Positions 55,458 to 63,298 of a stretch of 64,000 nt of DNA are shown here, piece by piece (position 1 is the stretch's first letter; every line of letters starts with the position of its first letter). The notes beneath the pieces were generated by a model. The model did no database searches and had not been told where the DNA came from. It saw only the letters and a program-made list of their open reading frames with translations. The position numbers and the translations under genes are program-made. The DNA comes from Williamsia sp. 1138 (GTDB taxonomy: Bacteria > Actinomycetota > Actinomycetes > Mycobacteriales > Mycobacteriaceae), in the NCBI RefSeq assembly GCF_002095435.2, contig NZ_MJEJ02000054.1, forward strand, positions 248,001-312,000. Reading direction: 5' to 3'.

Positions 55458-56285
55458 TCACATCGCGCGCATGCCTTTGGTGATCGCGAAGTCCCAAGCC
55501 CGGTCGGGCAGGACTCGTTTCAGGAAGATCATCGGTTTGGCGCCCGTCCCGACCGTATAACGCGTCCGTGGCCGATTCGCCTGCGCTGCCTTGACGATCG
55601 TCTTCGCCACCACGTCCGGCGATGACGGCAATCGCGATGCGCTCTGGCTCCGGAGCACGTCGGCGACAGCTGCTGCGTCGGCCGCGTAAGGCCCGTCGCC
55701 CGCTGTTTTCACCAGGTTGTCTGCGGAGATGGTGCCCCACTCGGTCTTGATCATGCCGGGCTCCACCACGACGACGTCGATACCGAAAGGGCGCAATTCC
55801 AGGCGTAGACAATCGCTGAGACCCTCGAGTGCGAACTTCGTGCTGTGGTACCAGCCTCCGAAGGGCGCCGTGATGATGCCACCCATCGAGGTGATGTTGA
55901 TGATCGTGCCCGTGCGATGTTCGCGCATGCCCGGCAACACCAACTGGATCAGCCGAGCGGCACCGAACACGTTGACCTCGAACTGACCCCTGGCCTCGTC
56001 CAGAGGAACGTCCTCGATCGATCCGTAGCTCCCGTAGCCGGCGTTGTTGACCAGGACGTCGATCCGGCCTGCTTCAGCAAGGATCTCTTCGACGCCGTGC
56101 GCCATCGAATCCTCGTCGGTGACGTCCATACCGATGACCCGGATGCCGTCGGCCTTCAGCGGCTCCATCTTCTCGACCCGCCGTGCGGCGGCGTAGACGA
56201 CGAAACCAGCTGCCGCCAGCGCGATGGCGGCCGATTGTCCGATGCCCGATGAGGCACCGGTGACCAGTGCGACTCTGCTACTCAT
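55458..56285 (-). CDS. Short-chain dehydrogenase/reductase
   Basis: A 275-residue classical SDR. The cofactor motif is VTGASSGIGQSAA and GMDVTD supplies the adenine-binding Asp. NNAGYGSYG, the catalytic Ser in NITSMGG and YHSTK (YxxxK) are in place. Two Arg residues in YAAARRVEKME suggest NADP preference. The substrate is unknown. It converges on the DHA2 exporter with no intervening bases. Confidence 0.9.
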   Translation of the reverse strand: MSSRVALVTGASSGIGQSAAIALAAAGFVVYAAARRVEKMEPLKADGIRVIGMDVTDEDSMAHGVEEILAEAGRIDVLVNNAGYGSYGSIEDVPLDEARGQFEVNVFGAARLIQLVLPGMREHRTGTIINITSMGGIITAPFGGWYHSTKFALEGLSDCLRLELRPFGIDVVVVEPGMIKTEWGTISADNLVKTAGDGPYAADAAAVADVLRSQSASRLPSSPDVVAKTIVKAAQANRPRTRYTVGTGAKPMIFLKRVLPDRAWDFAITKGMRAM

Positions 56286-56344
56286 TGTTGTTCCCCCAGT
56301 GGTGGTCAGGCCTGCAGTCGACGTGCCAGATCAAGGGCCATCCT

Positions 56345-57214
56345 ATGTGGGGCCTGCCGGTCGGCGAACGGATCGGACCGACCGAGACTGAACCGATCGT
56401 CGCCTCGGTGCGTCCAATGGTCGATCGGTGCACACGAAGGGAGCGAGATGGCAGAGGGCAGGCACCGTTGCGCGAGCTCCCTGGAGTTGCCACGGTGGAC
56501 TACAGCTACAAGCACTCCTTCACCCACGGCAACGATTTCCTGGTCGACCTGATCTTCCGCGACGACGCCCGGTTGAACGAGGTCGAGCACGCGGTCTCGC
56601 TGTTTCACGACGAAACCGACCACCAGGATTTCGATGGCTACCAGACGACTCTGGCGGTCACGCTCCGATCCAATGTCTACTCGTACGTCCCCGCCGACCC
56701 TGCAAGCATCAGGACCTGGTTCACGATGCTGACCGACCCCGCCTTCTTAGCGACCGGCGCTCGAGCAGTCGACTGGGCAATCTCCGTCCCCGCCGAGTCC
56801 GATGGCGTCGCCATCGCGAGGACGATGAACTACGTGGCGGATCGGTATGCCACGATTTTCGAAAGCAAGTCGGGCTCCGTTTCCGTGGGGACGTCGCCGT
56901 CTGATGGCGCTGACCCCGCCACGCCGCAACCGAGTCTGTCGCTCTCGCTCAACGGCACCCGCCCCGTCCCAGAGGAACTCGCGGTGTGGGAGACGTTCAC
57001 CTCTCGATGGCCGGACATGTCGTCGATCACCATGGACTTCACCTACATCGAGTACACCGACCAGCGCTCGGCGATCACCCGGGTGGTGTTTCCAGGAGCC
57101 TCCGCGTACTCGACCCCCGAACTCGACCCGGTGCAGCTCGCCATTGCGGCGGAACAGGAGCAGTTCCTGCAGCAGTCACCCGTCCCCATGCATTACGCCG
57201 CTACCGGAAGGTAG
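56345..57214 (+). CDS. Conserved hypothetical protein, 5' end uncertain (possible truncation or frameshift)
   Basis: From about 56470 onward the frame encodes a plausible globular protein (ELPGVATVDYSYKHSFTHGN, FLVDLIFRDDARLNEVE and so on) of about 248 residues. I do not recognise a named family. The upstream part (from ATG 56345) looks non-homologous, and no signal peptide is visible. The only good ribosome-binding site (AAGGGAG, 56437-56443) precedes ATG 56448, which is in a different frame that stops after 34 codons. A frameshift near 56450-56480 or loss of an N-terminal lipoprotein signal could explain this. Confidence 0.5.
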   Translation: MWGLPVGERIGPTETEPIVASVRPMVDRCTRRERDGRGQAPLRELPGVATVDYSYKHSFTHGNDFLVDLIFRDDARLNEVEHAVSLFHDETDHQDFDGYQTTLAVTLRSNVYSYVPADPASIRTWFTMLTDPAFLATGARAVDWAISVPAESDGVAIARTMNYVADRYATIFESKSGSVSVGTSPSDGADPATPQPSLSLSLNGTRPVPEELAVWETFTSRWPDMSSITMDFTYIEYTDQRSAITRVVFPGASAYSTPELDPVQLAIAAEQEQFLQQSPVPMHYAATGR

Positions 57215-57252
57215 ACGTATGTGATTCGTGCGGAACGACTTTCACTGCGGGA

Positions 57253-58344
57253 CTACTCCAGCAATTCGAAGCCCACCAGACCCATCCGCAGACCGTTGAC
57301 CTGCACCGCGAGTTCGTGACCGCCGGGGTAGTACCGCCGCGTGGTGATCGGCGCGAAGGAATGCGTCTTCGCGATGTCGACGCGCTCACCCGGGCCGACC
57401 GTCTTCGCAGCCAGTTTGAAGACCTTGTGGGCTACTTTGCCGTTCGCCTTGAGGAACCCCACGCTGTAGTCGACGATCACCTTGACCGGCTCGGCCCCGG
57501 AATTGATCAGAGTCGCCGAGATGCTCAGTGTGCCGCCGACGGAGACGGTCGGATCCACACTTAACCCGACGATGCTGACGCCGGTCGGTGCAGCAAATCC
57601 CAGCAGCGCCAACGCATTCGCGTCGCCCCGTTTGATCAGCGTCCGCAACGCGTGCCGGACCAGCCGGTCGGTGTTGGCGTCCGGCTCCGCCAGCCAGCGT
57701 GCCGCGGTGTCCACCACAAGGTCGGGATGTTGCCGGCTCAGGTCGTTGAGATGGTTGGCAACCGACCGCCGGACGTAATCGCTGGGGTCGCGGTAGAGCG
57801 CGTCGATGATCGGCAGCGTGGCGTCGGGTCGGGTGAGCAATTCAGGGACTCTCCTGGCCCAGGGCAGGTAGTGCCTCGTTCCCTCACTGGCGAGTCGCCG
57901 TACGTGTTCGTCCCGTGCGGTGGTCCATCGCCGGGCAGCGGCGAGGGTGCGGTCCAGGTCGGCGACGAGCATCGTCCGCAACGCGAACTCCGCCGTGAGC
58001 CTGGGGGTCAGCTTTTTGAGGAGTCCGAGCCCGGTGTCGAACGCCTTGGCAGATCCTGCTGTGGATGCCCGCGATGCCACGGCCTCGGTGATCGGCCACA
58101 CCATCCAGCCCGAGCATTTCGGTTGCGCCACCAGAGCGTTGACCGCTGCGACGAAGTCGCCGTAGTCGTCCGGAAGGTCCTCGAGCAGGGCGTCGCGCAC
58201 CAGGTCAGAGCGCTCCTTGAGGGCCATCCCATCGAAGACCCTGGCCGACTTCTTGGTCGCGGTGCTGCGCTGCCCGGCAACGGTCAGGCAACCGGCCAGG
58301 TCTTTCACCGCAGGGGCACCCAGGAGTTCATCGGCGAACGGCAC
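57253..58344 (-). CDS. AlkC-like DNA alkylation repair protein with C-terminal Ig-like domain
   Basis: A 363-residue HEAT-repeat DNA glycosylase of the AlkC/AlkD superfamily, which excises alkylated bases. The conserved core DEHVRRLASEGTRHYLPWARRVPELL is at about residue 145, and DYVRRSVANHLNDLSRQHPDLV follows. Residues 270-363 are beta-rich and look like the immunoglobulin-type DNA-binding domain that distinguishes AlkC from AlkD (VGGTLSISATLINSGAEPVKVIVDY). No operon partner is seen. Confidence 0.83.
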   Translation of the reverse strand: MPFADELLGAPAVKDLAGCLTVAGQRSTATKKSARVFDGMALKERSDLVRDALLEDLPDDYGDFVAAVNALVAQPKCSGWMVWPITEAVASRASTAGSAKAFDTGLGLLKKLTPRLTAEFALRTMLVADLDRTLAAARRWTTARDEHVRRLASEGTRHYLPWARRVPELLTRPDATLPIIDALYRDPSDYVRRSVANHLNDLSRQHPDLVVDTAARWLAEPDANTDRLVRHALRTLIKRGDANALALLGFAAPTGVSIVGLSVDPTVSVGGTLSISATLINSGAEPVKVIVDYSVGFLKANGKVAHKVFKLAAKTVGPGERVDIAKTHSFAPITTRRYYPGGHELAVQVNGLRMGLVGFELLE

Positions 58345-58419
58345 CCTGGCAGCCTACGCAGTGCGCCTGCAGGTGTCTGGTCGAGTTCGGCTTCCTTCGC
58401 CCCCTGTCTTGTATTACCA

Positions 58420-58446
58420 ATAGTCAGGCTCTACTGTTCTGACTAT
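58420..58446. promoter_or_regulatory. Operator overlapping an MFS start codon
   Basis: ATAGTCAG (58420-58427) and CTGACTAT (58439-58446) are perfect 8-bp inverted arms 11 bases apart. The right arm includes the first two bases of the ATG at 58445. A repressor here would block translation initiation DNA or a leaderless start. No regulator gene is adjacent. Confidence 0.6.
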
Positions 58447-59866
58447 GCTCATTGCAAGTCAGCCCGCCGCGCCGCCCGTGCACACCGACCGGTCACGCTG
58501 GATCGCCCTCGCCGCGGTGTGCTTCGGCATGATGCTCACGTTCCTCAACATCACCGCCACCATCTCCTCGGTCCCGTCGATCCAGTCCGACCTCGCCGCA
58601 GACAGCGCGACCATGGTCTGGATCCCGAGCGTCTTCGCCCTGGTGGTGGCCAGCCTCGTACTCTCGGCCGGAACGCTGGGCGACGTGATCGGCCGACGGA
58701 CGGCTTTCCTCCTCGGCTCGGCGATCATGTCGGCAGGCAGCCTCACCTCGTTCCTGTCCCACACCAGTGGGTGGCTCTTGGCCGCCCAGGCCATCACGGG
58801 CGTCGGCGCAGCACTCGTGCTCCCGAACAGCCTGTCCATCATCAGCAACAGCTTCACCGACCCGAAAGAACGTACCGAGGCGATCAGCATCTGGGCGGCC
58901 TGCTCGGGCCTGGGCCTGGCGATCGGACCGCTGTCTGCCGGAGCCGTACTCGGGGCGTTCTCCTGGAACGCCGTCTTCGGCGTCAACGCGATCGCAGCGC
59001 TCGCCGTCACCCTCATCGCTCCGTTCGTCGTCCCGGCCAGCAAGGTGCCCGGCGCCAGGCTGGACCTGCCGGGCCTGCTCAGCGCAACGACCGCGATCGC
59101 CGCACTCGTGTTCTGGGTCATCGACGGCTCCCACAGCGGGTTCGGTTCGGCGCGCGCGATCATCGCGATTGTCGTATTCGTCTGCGCCATGGCCATGTTC
59201 ATCGCAGTCGAGAGGGCCGCCCGCGCCCCGATGCTCGACATACGCCTGTTCAGATCGCCCTCGTTCTCCACGGTCATGCTGGTCAGTGCGACCGTGTTGT
59301 TCGGATTCACCGGCCTGGCGTTCATCTCCGTTCTCTACTTCGAGAAGGTCGGCCGACTCGACGCCTGGACGACCGGATTGCACATGCTGGCGCTGATGGG
59401 AACCTATGTCGTCGTGAGCGGCATCGCACCACGACTGTTGCCCCGCACCGGATTCAAGGTGATGATGACGGCCGGGCTGTTGATCATCGCCGCCGGCGCC
59501 CTGCTCCTGCTGAGGGTCCACCCGGAGCAGGGGTGGACGAACATGTCGATCGCGCTCGTGGTCCTTGGCGTCGGATTCGGCTCGTTGATCGCCCCTGCCA
59601 CAGCAGCCGCGATGAGCAGCGTCGAGCCCGCCCGAGCCGGCATGGCAAGTGGCACCGTCAACATGTTCCGGCAGCTCGGCGGCGTGCTCGGGACGAGTGT
59701 CCTCGGATCCATCCTGACGTCGCAGGTCGCGGCCGCCGCAGTGACAGATTCGCCCGCTGAGGCCTTCGAATCGGCCTTCCACGTCTGCGCCGTCGTCGCA
59801 GCCGTCGTGTTCGCCGTCGTGGCCGTTCCCACCGCACTGTTCGTCCGAAGCCGACCCGCACACTGA
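58445..59866 (+). CDS. DHA2-type MFS exporter
   Basis: A 473-residue major facilitator with about 14 hydrophobic segments. The motif A region is SAGTLGDVIGRRTAFLLG and motif C-like sequence is SGLGLAIGPLSAGAVLGAFSWNAVF. It belongs to the same drug-exporter superfamily as the gene at 53892 but is clearly divergent from it. The ATG at 58445 lies within a palindromic operator. It is followed after 11 bases by a PaaI-type thioesterase, likely co-transcribed. Confidence 0.88.
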   Translation: MLIASQPAAPPVHTDRSRWIALAAVCFGMMLTFLNITATISSVPSIQSDLAADSATMVWIPSVFALVVASLVLSAGTLGDVIGRRTAFLLGSAIMSAGSLTSFLSHTSGWLLAAQAITGVGAALVLPNSLSIISNSFTDPKERTEAISIWAACSGLGLAIGPLSAGAVLGAFSWNAVFGVNAIAALAVTLIAPFVVPASKVPGARLDLPGLLSATTAIAALVFWVIDGSHSGFGSARAIIAIVVFVCAMAMFIAVERAARAPMLDIRLFRSPSFSTVMLVSATVLFGFTGLAFISVLYFEKVGRLDAWTTGLHMLALMGTYVVVSGIAPRLLPRTGFKVMMTAGLLIIAAGALLLLRVHPEQGWTNMSIALVVLGVGFGSLIAPATAAAMSSVEPARAGMASGTVNMFRQLGGVLGTSVLGSILTSQVAAAAVTDSPAEAFESAFHVCAVVAAVVFAVVAVPTALFVRSRPAH

Positions 59867-59877
59867 AGGATCAGACA

Positions 59878-60438
59878 ATGAGTATCGATCAAGCACAACC
59901 TGTTTCGGGCGATGCCGTGGACGCTGCCATCGCGGGCATCGACTGGGGCAAAGCCCGGCACCGCGAGGTGACCTGGCACGACCCGGCCATACCCGCCCAG
60001 GTCGCCACCAAGCTGTCCGGCATCGACTACATGCACGCGCTTGCCGACGGCCGGATCCCGGCACCGCCGATCGTCGGACTGATGGACGCACGCCTGACCT
60101 CGGTGACACCGGGCGCAGCCGAGTTCACCCTGACCCCCAACGAATCCCACTTCAACCCGATCGGCGCCGTCCACGGAGGCATCATCTGCACGTTGCTCGA
60201 CTCCGCAGCCGGGTGCGCCGTCCACACAACACTTCCTCAGGGCGTCGGCTACACCTCCGTGGAGATCAAGGTCAACTTCATGCGTGGGACCACACTCGAT
60301 TCCGGCGATCTGATCGCCAGGGGCTGGGTGAAGAAGGCGGGCAGACGGGTGGCGTTCGCCGAAGCGGAGATCACCGACTCGCTCGGCAAGACCGTCGCCA
60401 CCGCCTCCACCTCACTCTTGGTGTTCGAGGTGCCCTGA
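59878..60438 (+). CDS. PaaI-family hotdog thioesterase
   Basis: A 186-residue acyl-CoA thioesterase. The hotdog core has NPIGAVHGGIICTLLDSAAGCAVHTTLP, the HGG-D active-site arrangement of PaaI. A longer N-terminal segment (about 50 residues) precedes the fold. GYTSVEIKVNFMRGT and GRRVAFAEAEITDSLGKTVATASTSLLVF complete the domain. It hydrolyses aromatic or medium-chain acyl-CoA in the family. It forms a two-gene unit with the upstream exporter. Confidence 0.87.
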   Translation: MSIDQAQPVSGDAVDAAIAGIDWGKARHREVTWHDPAIPAQVATKLSGIDYMHALADGRIPAPPIVGLMDARLTSVTPGAAEFTLTPNESHFNPIGAVHGGIICTLLDSAAGCAVHTTLPQGVGYTSVEIKVNFMRGTTLDSGDLIARGWVKKAGRRVAFAEAEITDSLGKTVATASTSLLVFEVP

Positions 60439-60440
60439 CA

Positions 60441-60581
60441 TCAGCCGGCTTCGACGACGACCTTTCCGACCATCGCACCGCCTTCCTGTCGCTCGGTAGC
60501 GGCCTCACCGGGTCTGCCGTGCGCGACGCGAGGCACCTCTGCGCCATATCGCCGTCTGACCTCGGCTGCGAAGTCGTTCAA
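60441..60581 (-). pseudogene. Possible 3' remnant of an oxidoreductase gene
   Basis: An open frame on the minus strand ends with RQEGGAMVGKVVVEAG, which resembles the C-terminus of MDR/quinone-oxidoreductase proteins. It begins after an in-frame stop and is only 47 codons (TTG start at 60581). It lies in a 340-bp gap (60439-60778). The rest of the gap shows no gene I can support. It may be the decayed end of a lost gene. Confidence 0.3.
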
Positions 60582-60778
60582 GGATACGGATCAGCGAACG
60601 CAAAAAGTTCGAAGAAACTGCAGGTAGACGGCCTGACACCGGCCTGGGCGCCCTACCAGGGGTGCACGTGGTCGGCTCTGCTGTTATTTTGCTGTTATCT
60701 TTTCTCGGGGTCGCAGGTGGCCCCGAGGACTTCCCGGCTCGTTTCGGGCCATCTGAACACTGCATACGAAGGAAACTG

Positions 60779-61741
60779 ATGCGCGCAAAGTTTGCCTGGC
60801 GGAAATTGGTCGCCGGCGCCGCTGCCGTGGTTGCGGGCGTGACCCTCTCGGTCGCTGCCGTTCCTGCCACCGCCTCCGCCGAACCTCAGACCGTCCGCGT
60901 CTACTCGGCCTCGATGGGCAAGAGCATTCCGGTGAAGGTACTCCCCGCCGCGGGCGGTGGCTCGAACAACGCCACCCTGTACCTGCTCGACGGCTTGCGC
61001 GCCCCGAACAACAACAGCGGCTGGTTGCTCGAGACCGATGTACAGCGTTTCTTCGCCGGTAAGAACGTCAACGTCGCCATCCCGTTCGGCGGCGGCGGCA
61101 GCTTCTACACCGACTGGCAGCGGGACGACCCCACCCTGGGTCGGCAGAAGTGGGAGACGTTCCTGACCCGCGAGCTGCCCGCCTACATGCAGGCCAACTT
61201 CGGCAGTGACAACCGCCGCAACGCCATCGCAGGCCTGTCGATGAGCGGCACCTCCGCGCTCAACCTGGCCTCCAAGCACCCGAACTTCTACTCCGGTGTT
61301 GCGTCGTACAGCGGCTACCCGACCGTCAGTTCCCCCGGATTCGCCCAGGGCATCGCCGCATCCGTCCTCGAGATGGGCGGCAACCCCGTCAACATGTGGG
61401 GCATCTGGCCTGCGGGTGCCTGGCTCGAGAACGACCCGTCGCTGCACACCGCGAACCTGCGCGGCAAGCGCGTCTACGTCTCGTCCGGCGCCGGATCACC
61501 GAGTACCAACCCGGCTTTCAACCCGGCCAGCGCGTCGTTCGATCCGATCAAGTTCTCACAGATGGTTCCGCTGGAAGCCGCCGCAGGCATCAGCAGTCAG
61601 CTCTACGTCGCCAGCCTCCAGGCGGCCGGCATCAACCCGCAGACCCACATCACACCTGAAGGCGTCCACTGGTGGTCGTTCTGGCAGGACCGTCTGAAGG
61701 AATCCTGGTACGGGACCCTGGCGCCTGCCCTGGGGGTCTAG
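60779..61741 (+). CDS. Antigen-85-type mycolyltransferase/esterase
   Basis: A 320-residue secreted alpha/beta hydrolase of the corynomycolyl/mycolyl transferase family. The signal peptide ends near ATASAEP (about residue 37). The fold begins RVYSASMGKSIPVKVLP, with LYLLDGLRAPNNNSGWLLETDV and the nucleophile elbow GLSMSGTSAL (Ser about residue 156). The C-terminal GVHWWSFWQDRL holds the catalytic His. These enzymes attach mycolic acids to trehalose or arabinogalactan in the outer envelope. It is strong evidence for a mycolic-acid bacterium. A hairpin terminator follows. Confidence 0.93.
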   Translation: MRAKFAWRKLVAGAAAVVAGVTLSVAAVPATASAEPQTVRVYSASMGKSIPVKVLPAAGGGSNNATLYLLDGLRAPNNNSGWLLETDVQRFFAGKNVNVAIPFGGGGSFYTDWQRDDPTLGRQKWETFLTRELPAYMQANFGSDNRRNAIAGLSMSGTSALNLASKHPNFYSGVASYSGYPTVSSPGFAQGIAASVLEMGGNPVNMWGIWPAGAWLENDPSLHTANLRGKRVYVSSGAGSPSTNPAFNPASASFDPIKFSQMVPLEAAAGISSQLYVASLQAAGINPQTHITPEGVHWWSFWQDRLKESWYGTLAPALGV

Positions 61742-61759
61742 ACCCGCACAACCCACGCC

Positions 61760-61795
61760 AAGGCCGCGATCCGACGCACGTCGGGTCGCGGCCTT
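61760..61795 (+). terminator. Terminator of the mycolyltransferase gene
   Basis: AAGGCCGCGATCCGAC (61760-61775) and GTCGGGTCGCGGCCTT (61780-61795) pair over 16 bp with one G-T, and the stem end is followed by TGTGCTT. The hairpin begins 18 bases after the stop. Confidence 0.75.
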
Positions 61796-61855
61796 TGTGC
61801 TTCGACGCCCCTCCCCGAGTCCGCTGGGACACGCGGCTGCGATTAGCTTCGAGAC

Positions 61856-62854
61856 ATGGACAACTTCTCAGCCCTGGTGGCCCGGCAGGATGACGATCAG
61901 ATCGTGACCGCGGTCGAGAGTCTCGAGGCAGCGCAACTCCCCGACGGCGACGTGACCATCCGGGTGCTGTATTCGAGCGTCAACTTCAAGGACGCGCTGG
62001 CACTGACGCCGAAGGGCGGAGTGGTGCGTGACTATCCGGTCGTCCCCGGCATCGACCTGACCGGCGAGGTGGTCGAGTCGCACTCCTCGGACTTCGCGGT
62101 CGGCGACCTGGTCCTGGCGCACGGTTACGAGATCGGCACCGGACGGCACGGCGGATACGCGGAGTACGCGCGGGTTCCGGCCGGATGGGTCGTCTCGCTC
62201 GGTCCGATCTCCCCGCACGACGGAGCGGCCATCGGCACCGCCGGATTCACTGCGGCGATGAGCGTGCAGGCCCTGATCGAGCGCGGCCTCTCTCCCGCAG
62301 ACGGGCCGGTCCTGGTGACCGGGGCGTCGGGCGGAGTCGGTTCTGTCGCCGTCGACCTGCTGGCGGGTGCGGGCTACGAGGTCGTCGCCTCCAGCGGCAA
62401 GACGGAAGCCGCCGATCGGCTCCGCGCCCTCGGTGCTACCGACGTGATCGGGCGGCTGCCGGAGGACCCGGATGCCAAGCCCCGCCCGTTGGGCAAGACA
62501 CGGTGGGCCGGAGCCGTCGACTGCGTGGGCGGCGCGACGCTGGCGGACGTCCTGAGCTCGGTCAAGTACGGCGGCGCGGTCGCGGCCAGTGGCCTCACCG
62601 GAGGACCGGGCCTGTCGACGACGGTCCTGCCCTTCATCCTGCGCGGGGTCGCGCTGCTCGGGATGGACTCGGTGCAGATGCCCATCGAGCCGCGGCGGGC
62701 GCTCTGGGAGAAGCTCGGCACCTCGCTGATCCCACATCATCTTGCAGACGTCACCACAGAGGTCGACGTGAAGGACGTCGTCGGAGTCATCGACAAGGTC
62801 CGGGCGGGCACGTTCTCCGGTCGCGCCGTCGTCAAGGTTGCCGGCGGCTTCTGA
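61856..62854 (+). CDS. AcuI/YhdH-type quinone or acrylyl-CoA reductase
   Basis: A 332-residue MDR protein of the YhdH/AcuI clade. VLYSSVNFKDALALTPKGGVVRDYPVVPGIDLTGEVVES is the clade signature, and the Rossmann motif is GASGGVGSVAVDLLAGAG. No catalytic zinc ligands are seen. Relatives reduce acrylyl-CoA to propionyl-CoA, which could tie it to propionate metabolism. It converges on the DUF427 gene 14 bases away. Confidence 0.9.
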   Translation: MDNFSALVARQDDDQIVTAVESLEAAQLPDGDVTIRVLYSSVNFKDALALTPKGGVVRDYPVVPGIDLTGEVVESHSSDFAVGDLVLAHGYEIGTGRHGGYAEYARVPAGWVVSLGPISPHDGAAIGTAGFTAAMSVQALIERGLSPADGPVLVTGASGGVGSVAVDLLAGAGYEVVASSGKTEAADRLRALGATDVIGRLPEDPDAKPRPLGKTRWAGAVDCVGGATLADVLSSVKYGGAVAASGLTGGPGLSTTVLPFILRGVALLGMDSVQMPIEPRRALWEKLGTSLIPHHLADVTTEVDVKDVVGVIDKVRAGTFSGRAVVKVAGGF

Positions 62855-62868
62855 TCGGTGCCGGACGG

Positions 62869-63237
62869 TCAGGAGACCGTGATGACCACCTTGTCCGGAT
62901 AGAACGCGAGGTGCCCGGCGATGTCCGAGACGGCGTCATAGGGCTCGGCGTAGGTCCACGCCGCGTCGGTGATCACACCATCGGGTGTCACCAGGTCGAA
63001 GTACGAGGCGTCGCCCTTGTACGGGCAGTACGTCTCCGTCGAACTGGGTCGGAGCAGTGCGGGATCGATCGCTGTCAGGGGCACATAGGCCACCGGCGGA
63101 TAGGAGGACTCCTGCAGGGTGAGCGACTCCGCGGTGTCGGCGACGACGGTCTCACCGGCCCGCACCCTCACCTGACCTCCGCTGCGTTCGACGGTGATCG
63201 GATGCGTCTCGTCGGGAATCAATCGGGTCTTTGCCAT
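62869..63237 (-). CDS. DUF427-domain protein
   Basis: A 122-residue DUF427 protein with the family signature ETYCPYKGDASYFDL and the following AAWTYAEPYDAVSDIAGHLAFYPDKVVI. The function is unknown; the fold is a small beta-barrel. The ATG at 63237 follows GAGAGGTGG at good spacing. It is upstream of nothing obvious in operon, with an XRE gene convergent in order on the same strand 61 bases further. Confidence 0.9.
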   Translation of the reverse strand: MAKTRLIPDETHPITVERSGGQVRVRAGETVVADTAESLTLQESSYPPVAYVPLTAIDPALLRPSSTETYCPYKGDASYFDLVTPDGVITDAAWTYAEPYDAVSDIAGHLAFYPDKVVITVS

Positions 63238-63298
63238 GTGATCCACCTCTCTCGTGTCACTCGCATAACCACTCGTCGGTCGCGCTGATTCCCCGGTC

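Noticed and set aside
57652-59760. 702-codon open frame on the plus strand
   Set aside because: It lies across the AlkC-like gene (antisense) and the MFS gene (shifted frame). Its composition is Arg/Pro/Gly-rich and it lacks any domain.
58493-60109. 538-codon minus-strand frame opposite the MFS and thioesterase genes
   Set aside because: The plus-strand genes have clear helices and a hotdog motif. The minus frame is low-complexity Arg/Asp/Gly.
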